A stretch of 64,000 nucleotides of DNA from Prevotella sp. (GTDB lineage: Bacteria > Bacteroidota > Bacteroidia > Bacteroidales > Bacteroidaceae). The DNA is taken from contig JAFTFG010000010.1 of assembly GCA_017449675.1 (NCBI GenBank), positions 31,565-95,564 of the forward strand, written 5' to 3'. Position 1 is the stretch's first letter, and each line of letters opens with the position of its first letter. Position numbers and translations under genes: made by a program. This document shows positions 8,601-15,793 of this stretch, piece after piece. The notes under the pieces are model-generated. The model searched no databases and was not told the origin of the DNA. It saw nothing but the letters and a program-made list of their open reading frames with translations.

Positions 8601-9794
8601 ATGCTGAAAGGGAAAAAGATCGTACTGGGAATTACGGGTTCCATAGCAGCATATAAGGCTTGCTATATCATTCGCGGACTCATCAAGGCCGGTGCTGAGG
8701 TACAGGTGGTTATCACTCCCGCTGGTAAGGAGTTCATCACCCCCATCACACTCTCTGCCTTGACGCAGAAACCTGTCATTAGCGATTTCTTCTCCCAGCG
8801 TGACGGTACATGGCACTCCCATGTGGCACTGGGGCTCTGGGCTGATGCCATGCTGATAGCACCCTGTACGGCCTCCACCTTAGGGAAGATGGCGCATGGT
8901 GTTGCAGACAATATGCTCATCACCACCTATCTCTCGATGAAGGCTCCTGTATTCATTGCTCCGGCTATGGATCTGGACATGTATCAGCATCCCACCACCC
9001 AAGAGAACCTCCGCAAACTACAGTCATTCGGTAATCAGGTGATAGAGCCGCAAAGCGGTTTTCTGGCCTCTGGACTGGAAGGCAAAGGACGTATGGAGGA
9101 ACCAGAACAGATTGTAGCCTATCTGGACCGTGCCCTGTCTGCCACGACCCCGCTCACCGGTAAGAAGATTATGATTACGGCAGGTCCTACTTATGAGAAG
9201 ATCGACCCTGTGCGTTTCATCGGCAACTACTCTAGCGGGAAGATGGGCTTTGCCCTCGCAGAGGAATGTGCGGCAAGAGGTGCCGAAGTCACCCTCGTCG
9301 CCGGTCCCGTATCCCTGAAGACCGAACATCCTAACATCCGTCGCATTGACGTGGAGAGTTGCGAGGAGATGTATCAGGCGGCCACCCAGTCATTTACAGA
9401 CAGTGATGCAGCCATTCTGTGTGCAGCCGTTGCTGACTTCCGGCCAGAGACCGTGGCTGAAGAGAAAATCAAACGGGAGCATGACGACCTCGTCATCCGT
9501 CTGAAGCCCACCCACGATATTGCCGCAGAACTGGGTCGTCGGAAACGTCCCGACCAGGTATTGGTAGGTTTCGCCCTGGAGACCAACAACGAGGAAGTCA
9601 ACGCCCATCACAAACTGGAGAAGAAGAATCTCGACTTCATCGTCCTGAACTCTCTCCGCCATGAAGGGACGTGTTTTCAATCTGACGAGAATCAGATCAG
9701 TATCATCTCCCCTACAGGACAGAAAGACTATGAGCGCAAGCCGAAGGATCTAGTAGCGGCAGACATCATCAACGAACTATCGGCAATCCTATGA
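8601..9794 (+). CDS. coaBC: Bifunctional phosphopantothenoylcysteine decarboxylase/synthetase
   Basis: This 397-aa fusion catalyses two steps of coenzyme A synthesis. The N-terminal CoaC flavoprotein (about residues 1-180) shows LGITGSIAAYKA, the active-site His region DGTWHSHVALG, and APAMDLDMY, which matches the PAMN-like substrate-recognition segment with D in place of the usual N. The C-terminal CoaB synthetase (about 185-397) starts at KKIMITAGPTYEKIDPVRFIGNYSSGKMG and carries CAAVADFRP and the Lys-rich substrate loop. It starts 3 bp after the exonuclease stop. Confidence 0.96.
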   Translation: MLKGKKIVLGITGSIAAYKACYIIRGLIKAGAEVQVVITPAGKEFITPITLSALTQKPVISDFFSQRDGTWHSHVALGLWADAMLIAPCTASTLGKMAHGVADNMLITTYLSMKAPVFIAPAMDLDMYQHPTTQENLRKLQSFGNQVIEPQSGFLASGLEGKGRMEEPEQIVAYLDRALSATTPLTGKKIMITAGPTYEKIDPVRFIGNYSSGKMGFALAEECAARGAEVTLVAGPVSLKTEHPNIRRIDVESCEEMYQAATQSFTDSDAAILCAAVADFRPETVAEEKIKREHDDLVIRLKPTHDIAAELGRRKRPDQVLVGFALETNNEEVNAHHKLEKKNLDFIVLNSLRHEGTCFQSDENQISIISPTGQKDYERKPKDLVAADIINELSAIL

Positions 9795-10690
9795 GAAAGT
9801 GTATCTGGCTATTCCTCTTCATATGCTGTTCGTTCAGTCTTCAAGCACAGGAACTGAATGCTAAGGTCACCATCAACCATGCCCAGATACAAGGTACGGA
9901 TGCCAGTATCTTCGAAACGTTACAACAGTCGTTGGAGCAGTTTGTCAACGAACGGCAATGGACTGATTATCAGTTTCAAAAACATGAGCGCATCAACTGC
10001 AACTTCAATATCACCATTACCAAATACGACAAGGATGCCAATCGTTTCGAGGCCTCGGCAATGATACAGGCTAACCGTCCTGTCTATCACTCTACCTATA
10101 CCTCCACCTTATATAATAATAAGGATGACGATTTCCATTTCGAGTATGCCCAGTTCGACCAACTGAATTTCCAAGAGGAGATGATTGACAACCAGTTGAC
10201 GGCTCTCTTCGCCTATTACGCCTACCTCATCATAGGCCTCAACCTTGACAGTTTCTCACCCATGGGTGGCACCGATGTATTACAGCGTTGCCTGAATCTG
10301 GTCAACAACACCCAGAACCTGGGTTATACCGGATGGAAAGCCTTTGAGACCAGCCGTAACCGTTTTGCCATCATCAATGATTATCTTGACGAGGGTATGA
10401 AACCTATACGCCAGTTACAGTATGACTACTACCGTACAGGACTTGACGAGATGGCGAATAATGCGGAACGAGGGAGAACCAATATCACTACGGCTCTCGA
10501 GAACCTCAAGCAAGCCCATGAGAACAAACCGTTGAGTCTGCTTCCGCAGATATGGACAGACTACAAACGGGATGAACTCGCCTCCATCTATCACGGAAAA
10601 GGAACCCAGAAAGAGAAGGAACAGGTCTATGATCTGCTCTTCTCTATCAATGCATCACAGAGTAATGCATGGGACAAAATTAAGAATTAA
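9791..10690 (+). CDS. DUF4835 family secreted protein
   Basis: This 299-aa protein has a Sec signal peptide ending near AQELNAK (residues 1-20). The body matches the DUF4835 family, conserved in Bacteroidetes beside coaBC and recN: NAKVTINHAQIQGTD, FNITITKYD, RPVYHSTYTSTLYNNKD and the later DSFSPMGG segment are recognisable. Its function is unknown. The ATGA overlap with the coaBC stop implies translational coupling. A role in the periplasm or outer membrane follows from the signal peptide only. Confidence 0.85.
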   Translation: MRKCIWLFLFICCSFSLQAQELNAKVTINHAQIQGTDASIFETLQQSLEQFVNERQWTDYQFQKHERINCNFNITITKYDKDANRFEASAMIQANRPVYHSTYTSTLYNNKDDDFHFEYAQFDQLNFQEEMIDNQLTALFAYYAYLIIGLNLDSFSPMGGTDVLQRCLNLVNNTQNLGYTGWKAFETSRNRFAIINDYLDEGMKPIRQLQYDYYRTGLDEMANNAERGRTNITTALENLKQAHENKPLSLLPQIWTDYKRDELASIYHGKGTQKEKEQVYDLLFSINASQSNAWDKIKN

Positions 10691-10692
10691 GG

Positions 10693-12357
10693 ATGCTTAG
10701 ACAACTATACATTAAGAACTTCACACTCATTGATGAGTTGGATATAGAGTTACGTCCCGGTTTCTCCGTCATCACGGGTGAGACGGGAGCCGGTAAGAGT
10801 ATCATCCTCGGAGCCATCGGTCTGCTGCTTGGTCAACGGGCTGACTCCAAGACAGTCAAGCAAGGTGCGGACCGTTGTGTGATAGAGGCCCATTTCGACC
10901 TGAGCAAGTATCAGTTAGAGGCATTCTTTACAGAGAATGACATCGACTATGATGCCACCGACTGTATCATCCGTCGTGAACTCACAGCAGCAGGAAAGAG
11001 CCGTGCGTTCATCAACGACTCACCGGTAGCACTCTCACAACTGAAAGAGTTGGGCGATATGCTGGTGGATGTCCACTCACAGCATCAGAACCTGCTACTG
11101 GGTAAACAGGACTTCCAGTTGGAGGTGGTTGATATCCTGGCCAAAGATCAGGAACTGTTGGCAGCATATCACTCCCTATACAGCGACTACCACGAGAAAC
11201 AACGACAGTTGGAGGAGTTACGGGAGGAAACGGAACGCAACCGACAGCACTTGGATTTCATACAGTTCCAATATGAAGAACTCGTCAATGCCCATCTGGA
11301 GGAAGAAGAACAAGACGAGTTGGAGCAGTTACGGGAGACGATGACCCATAGCGAGGATATCAAGACGGCACTCTATGAGGCACAGACCCATCTCTCTGCC
11401 GACGAGCAAGGTATCCTCTCCTTATTGCGTAAGTCACTGGCAGCCCTCCGGTCGATAGCAACAGTCTATCCTGTCACACAAGAATGGACTGAGCGTATGG
11501 ACAACTGTCAGATAGAACTCAAAGACATCGCTGAGGATGTGGCTGCACAGTTGGAGACCGTTGATTTCGACCCCAGTGAGTTGGAGCGTATCAACCAGCG
11601 TCTCGACCTCTTATATGATCTCCAGAAGAAATACCATGCAGAGGATGTGGCTGCACTCATCCGACAGTGCGAGGAACTGAAACGCCAGTTGAGCATAATA
11701 GAGAACAGTGATGAGACACTGGCTGCTCTGGAAACAGAGATAGCGACATTACAAGAGAAATGTCAACGCCAAGCCGACAAGATCACCAAACAGCGTCAAC
11801 AGGCTGCCAAAGAGATTGAGAGACAGATGCTTGAGCGATTGGTCACCCTGGGGATGCCGCACGTCCGTTTTGAGGTGACACTACAGAAGAAGACACTGCG
11901 GAAGGACGGACAAGACGATATCTCCTTCCTGTTCAGTGCCAATACCTCCAGTCCACTGCAACCCATCTCGCAGGTGGCTTCCGGTGGTGAGATCGCACGT
12001 GTCATGCTCTCCTTGAAAGCGATGATTAGCGGTGCCGTCAAACTCCCCACCATCATCTTTGACGAGATAGACACTGGTGTCAGCGGGAAGATCGCTGAGA
12101 GGATGGCAGAGATCATGCAGGAGATGGGTGCTCACGATCGACAAGTCATCTCTATCACCCACCTTCCACAGATTGCGGCTCTCGGAAGTACCCACTATCA
12201 CGTATCTAAACAAGAGACCCCGTCAGGTACCACCACACAGATGCAACTCCTTAACATGGAGCAACGTGTCCGGGAGGTGGCCCAGATGCTGAGTGGCAGT
12301 GATATCACACCCGCTGCTATAGAAAATGCTAAAGAACTATTAAAAATAGAGAACTGA
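10693..12357 (+). CDS. recN: DNA repair protein RecN
   Basis: This 554-aa SMC-like ATPase acts in double-strand-break repair. The N-terminal head holds the Walker A motif VITGETGAGKSIILGAIG (about residues 26-43). The middle (about 160-380) is rich in Gln, Glu and Leu heptads, consistent with the coiled coil. The C-terminal head has the ABC signature ASGGEIARVMLSLK, Walker B IIFDEIDTGVSGKIAE and the switch histidine region ISITHLPQIA. The length is normal. It starts 2 bp after the DUF4835 stop. Confidence 0.97.
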   Translation: MLRQLYIKNFTLIDELDIELRPGFSVITGETGAGKSIILGAIGLLLGQRADSKTVKQGADRCVIEAHFDLSKYQLEAFFTENDIDYDATDCIIRRELTAAGKSRAFINDSPVALSQLKELGDMLVDVHSQHQNLLLGKQDFQLEVVDILAKDQELLAAYHSLYSDYHEKQRQLEELREETERNRQHLDFIQFQYEELVNAHLEEEEQDELEQLRETMTHSEDIKTALYEAQTHLSADEQGILSLLRKSLAALRSIATVYPVTQEWTERMDNCQIELKDIAEDVAAQLETVDFDPSELERINQRLDLLYDLQKKYHAEDVAALIRQCEELKRQLSIIENSDETLAALETEIATLQEKCQRQADKITKQRQQAAKEIERQMLERLVTLGMPHVRFEVTLQKKTLRKDGQDDISFLFSANTSSPLQPISQVASGGEIARVMLSLKAMISGAVKLPTIIFDEIDTGVSGKIAERMAEIMQEMGAHDRQVISITHLPQIAALGSTHYHVSKQETPSGTTTQMQLLNMEQRVREVAQMLSGSDITPAAIENAKELLKIEN

Positions 12358-12358
12358 A

Positions 12359-14038
12359 ATGATGAAAAGAATACTGTTCCTTGTACCCTTTTACCTCTTT
12401 ACCTTTATACCTCTGTTGGCCCAGAGTCCTTCCTGGACATCCAAAGCCGTGAAGTCATTACTGACGGTGAAGACATTCTCCGCAGACGGTACACTCCTGG
12501 CCAGCAGTACTGGTTTCTTTATCGGTACAGACGGTGAGGCTATCAGCAGTTGTGCCCCCTTTATCGGGGCTCAGCGAGCCATCGTCATTGATGCCCAAGG
12601 CAAGGAATTCCCTGTCGAACAGATGCTCGGTGCCAATGAAACCTACGATGTCGCTAAGTTTCAGGTAGCCGCCCGCAAGACCCCACCCCTTCCGATTGCC
12701 GACCATACGACAACAGGAAGCACGGTCTGGCTACTGCCCTATGCGGTCAAGAAGACACCATTATGTGTACAGGGTTCCGTCAGTCATGCAGAGGTTTTCA
12801 AGGACAACTACCAGTACTACACCCTACTGTTGAATGCGGAGGAGAGTCATATCAGCAGTCCTATCCTCAACCAGAACGGAGAGGTCGTGGGAATCCTCCA
12901 ACCTGCTGCCGGTGAACAGAAGGGAACATCCTATGCCATCAGTGCCCGCTTTGCCGCTGACATGGCCGTCAACGGACTGAGTATCAACGATCCGGTATTG
13001 CGACAGATCGGTATTCCCATCGCTCTTCCTGACAATGCGAAGGATGCCCAACTAGCCCTCTTCCTGGCATCTTCTTCCATGAAAGAAGACCAATATGTGA
13101 ATATGGTAGATCGTTTCATCCAGAAATTCCCTAACGAGACAGACGGATATGTCTACCGTGCCCGTTTTCAGGCTGCCAAGGGAAACTTCGACAAGGCAGA
13201 GGAGGATATGCGACAAGCCCTGAAGGTGGGCGGTAAACTGGATGATGTCCATTATCAATATGCGGATATCATCTATCAGAAGGAGGTGTACCAGAGCGAC
13301 AAGCCCTATGGTGAATGGACCCTCGACAAAGCATATAGTGAGTCGCAGGAGGCCTATCGCATCAACCCGATGGCCATCTACCTACAGCAACAGGCACAGA
13401 TACGGTATGCACAGCAACAGTATGCGGAGGCCTACCGTCTCTATGAGCAACTGACTCATACAGACCTGCGCAGTGCCGATATTTTCTATGCGGCCTCACA
13501 GTGCAAGGCACAGTTGGGTGAGACAGACCAGCAACTGGCTCTCCTCGATAGTGCCGTCAACCAGTTTACTAAGCCATACGTCAAGACTGCGGCCCCCTAT
13601 CTGCTGGCCCGTGCCCAGACGTTACTGGGTATGGAGAAATTCCGTCCTGCCGTCAGCGACTTCAACGACTATGCCTCACTGATGGGATCACAACTTGGTC
13701 CTCAGTTCTATTACAACCGTTTTCTCGCTGAGTCAGGTGGTCATCTCTATCAACAGGCACTGGATGATATCAAGAAAGCCATAGAACTGGCACCTACTGA
13801 TCCGATGTGTCGAGCAGAACGGGCATCGCTGGAAGTACGTGTCGGCATGTACAAAGAAGCCATCGAGACCGCCCAGCAACTAGTCCGCTTGTCACCCGAG
13901 ATGGCAGACGGCTACCTCTTCCTGGGTCTTGCCCAGTGCCTCACCAACCAAAAGGCCGAGGGAGCCAAGAACCTCAACAAGGCGAAGGAACTCGGCAACG
14001 ACCAAGCACAATCTCTGATTGACAAGTATGCGAAATGA
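12359..14038 (+). CDS. Secreted protease-like domain plus TPR repeats
   Basis: This 559-aa protein has a Sec signal peptide (residues 1-22, ending LLAQSP). Residues about 30-205 resemble a trypsin/HtrA-like fold (STGFFIGTDGEAISSCAPF, then SPILNQNGEVVGIL). However, a canonical catalytic GNSGSP is replaced by SHISSPILN, so proteolytic activity is doubtful. Residues about 240-555 form TPR-like helical repeats (GYVYRARFQAAKGNFDKAEEDM, ALDDIKKAIELAPTDP, DGYLFLGLAQCL). It is probably a periplasmic scaffold or protein-protein interaction factor. It starts 1 bp after recN and is the last gene of the dnaN operon. Confidence 0.8.
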   Translation: MMKRILFLVPFYLFTFIPLLAQSPSWTSKAVKSLLTVKTFSADGTLLASSTGFFIGTDGEAISSCAPFIGAQRAIVIDAQGKEFPVEQMLGANETYDVAKFQVAARKTPPLPIADHTTTGSTVWLLPYAVKKTPLCVQGSVSHAEVFKDNYQYYTLLLNAEESHISSPILNQNGEVVGILQPAAGEQKGTSYAISARFAADMAVNGLSINDPVLRQIGIPIALPDNAKDAQLALFLASSSMKEDQYVNMVDRFIQKFPNETDGYVYRARFQAAKGNFDKAEEDMRQALKVGGKLDDVHYQYADIIYQKEVYQSDKPYGEWTLDKAYSESQEAYRINPMAIYLQQQAQIRYAQQQYAEAYRLYEQLTHTDLRSADIFYAASQCKAQLGETDQQLALLDSAVNQFTKPYVKTAAPYLLARAQTLLGMEKFRPAVSDFNDYASLMGSQLGPQFYYNRFLAESGGHLYQQALDDIKKAIELAPTDPMCRAERASLEVRVGMYKEAIETAQQLVRLSPEMADGYLFLGLAQCLTNQKAEGAKNLNKAKELGNDQAQSLIDKYAK

Positions 14039-14067
14039 AGGGTTCAAACGGGACGTTTGAACCCTTC
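14037..14067 (+). terminator. Terminator of the dnaN operon
   Basis: A perfect 14-bp stem (14037-14050 with 14054-14067) with a 3-nt loop begins at the last bases of the stop codon. No long T tract follows, so efficiency is uncertain. Confidence 0.7.
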
Positions 14068-14123
14068 ATTCACCTCGAATGTAAGCCACATTTGAAACAA
14101 AAAAAGGTTACCCCTAGTAAAGG

Positions 14124-14240
14124 ATATAGTTAATCACTCATTCCAATATAGTTTATCACTTGTTCCGATAATCCTTATACCCCTACTCTGATATTGGTTA
14201 TACCCCCTAAATCCATATCGGAGTAAGTCATTAACTATAT
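14124..14240. repeat. Two tandem 22-bp repeats and a distant inverted copy
   Basis: Units at 14124-14145 and 14146-14167 are adjacent and identical at 18 of 22 positions (core ATATAGTT.ATCACT). A third, inverted copy at 14220-14240 matches the first at 18 of 21 positions, so the region can fold into a long imperfect hairpin. The motif ACTCCGATAT recurs on the minus strand nearby. No gene is seen here. Confidence 0.7.
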
Positions 14241-14279
14241 CGGAGTAATATCGAGACCTCTTTGGAACACAATCACATG

Positions 14280-14328
14280 CCGACTGAAAGCCACTCAGTC
14301 GGTAACTGATTGCCTTTCAGTTGCCGAC
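14280..14328. repeat. Pair of mutually exclusive hairpins
   Basis: Stem A pairs CCGACTGA (14280-14287) with TCAGTCGG (14295-14302). Stem B pairs 14298-14309 with 14317-14328 (12 bp with one mismatch or wobble). The two stems share 14298-14302, so only one can form at a time. Confidence 0.6.
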
Positions 14329-14402
14329 AGATTTTGGAACGAATTGCGAAAAACCTTTTTTATGCACCATTTTATGCAGGTGCCTCCTCCTTGCCACGAA
14401 GC

Positions 14403-14546
14403 CCGTACCTTCGAGGGCAGGATGTGCCGCCTTCGAGGGTCGAAGGTACGGCCTCCGAAGGGAGGATGTAGGGGCTTCTTCCGTGAGGAGGCTCCTCACG
14501 GAAATTAGCAACCTTATGACAACCTTGACGACCTCAAAAAGGTTGC
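14403..14546. repeat. Cluster of perfect inverted repeats in the 3'-3' intergenic region
   Basis: Three inverted repeats follow one another: a 12-bp pair at 14403-14414/14440-14451, with the direct repeat CCTTCGAGGG (14409-14418, 14430-14439) inside; a 10-bp pair at 14481-14490/14492-14501; and an 8-bp pair at 14508-14515/14539-14546. Nothing else is recognisable between 14068 and 14714. The stretch looks like non-coding, repeat-rich flank at the edge of the restriction island. Confidence 0.65.
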
Positions 14547-14714
14547 AAAGCCAGTAGTTATCAGTGTTTTGTCAACCAGAATACCTTTTTCTTGAAAATA
14601 TCTAGTAAGGTTTTATTCTTATCCCTTCGACCAAAAACTGAAAGTTCGTGTCCTAAAGTGAATCACCAATCATCGACGAAGTCGCTTGCAAGACAAGAAC
14701 CGTCATCCATTTTT

Positions 14715-15788
14715 CTATCCTGTTACTTTGAAGTAAAACACCTCATCCTCCTGCAAATCTGGACGATGGATCACGGCTCTCACATAGTCGTCCACCAAAT
14801 GTCGCCAATCGTTGGGCTTCATGCTGTTGTATCGCTCTTGGAACATGCTGATACATACCGAGAGGATGTTCTTCATCATCGTACCGCCATCCATCTCCAT
14901 CATATTGTGAATCAGTTTGCGAACCTCGGGATCATCGTTAACGTCCCGCAGTATGGCAGCCTCAGCCACAAATCTTATCTCCGTAGCCTTCTTCGACGAT
15001 CTCTTTTTAGCAGGAGTGGCAACCTTTTGCAGTTCCTCCTTAAGTTCTTCAATTGTATAGGGAGGAGTCTTCCTATGTATCATATAGTGGCAATTAGGAC
15101 AGACAGGAACCAAATCTTTTTCTACATCCAGTTGATATTCTTTTCCTATTGAAGAGATTGGTGTCAAGTGATGAACATGGATAAACCGCTTACCAATCTC
15201 TCCGTAGGTCGCTTCAAAGTCACAACCACAAACCAAGCACTTGTATCCTTTCTGCGCTACACACTCCCTACGTGCCTTTTGGTTGCGCTCATACTTATTG
15301 GCTTTTACTGTTATCAGTGCACCCTCATAGAGTTTCTCATCATCCTCTGGGTAGTCCACATCATAGACATCATCATTTACGATTTGCTTCGGATGGAGCA
15401 GGAACTCCAGCAATCCTTCGTCCTTACACTGCTGAACCCCTTGCAGATTCCCCAGTAGCCCATGTTCATGCAGATGATGCAGAGAGAGAATGTCATCCGT
15501 ATATTCCTCAATCAGTTTTAGTCTGGCATAGAACGATGTGATACCGTGATAATATAGATCCTTGTCCGTCCAGAAATTCTCCTGCTCGAGTGCCTCGTCA
15601 AAGATTATCTTGGCCTTCACTACCTCCATCTTGTAGCGAATGCACTGCTCTGGCTTGGTCTTATAGATAAATACAATATCGCCTACCGCAAACTTATCCG
15701 TTCGCCAGTCTGCCATTCCGTGTTGAGCCTTAATCGCATCTCCGATACGGAACGTGCTGTCCTTACTTGGGGCTATCCAGTACTTCAT
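14715..15788 (-). CDS. EVE/PUA-like domain fused to an HNH endonuclease
   Basis: This 357-aa protein begins with an EVE/PUA-like fold (about residues 1-62: KYWIAPSKDSTF, FAVGDIVFIYKT, IRYKMEVVKAKI). Related domains read modified bases in Type IV-like nucleases. An HNH domain of McrA type follows: zinc-type CxxC at C184/C187, HVHHLTP with H206/H207, and VCPNCHYMIHRK near 227-239. The last 90 residues match nothing I recognise. All HNH residues expected for activity are present. It starts 5 bp after the mod stop on the same strand, so the two are probably co-transcribed. A modification-dependent nuclease is the best inference; its specificity cannot be seen. Confidence 0.8.
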   Translation of the reverse strand: MKYWIAPSKDSTFRIGDAIKAQHGMADWRTDKFAVGDIVFIYKTKPEQCIRYKMEVVKAKIIFDEALEQENFWTDKDLYYHGITSFYARLKLIEEYTDDILSLHHLHEHGLLGNLQGVQQCKDEGLLEFLLHPKQIVNDDVYDVDYPEDDEKLYEGALITVKANKYERNQKARRECVAQKGYKCLVCGCDFEATYGEIGKRFIHVHHLTPISSIGKEYQLDVEKDLVPVCPNCHYMIHRKTPPYTIEELKEELQKVATPAKKRSSKKATEIRFVAEAAILRDVNDDPEVRKLIHNMMEMDGGTMMKNILSVCISMFQERYNSMKPNDWRHLVDDYVRAVIHRPDLQEDEVFYFKVTG

Positions 15789-15793
15789 ACAGC

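Noticed and set aside
12359-14038. Active trypsin-like protease
   Set aside because: The N-terminal domain resembles the fold, but the usual GNSGSP catalytic region is absent, so only a protease-like call is made.
14124-14546. CRISPR array in the repeat-rich gap
   Set aside because: Repeats are adjacent or inverted, of differing sequence, and lack regular spacers; no cas genes lie nearby.
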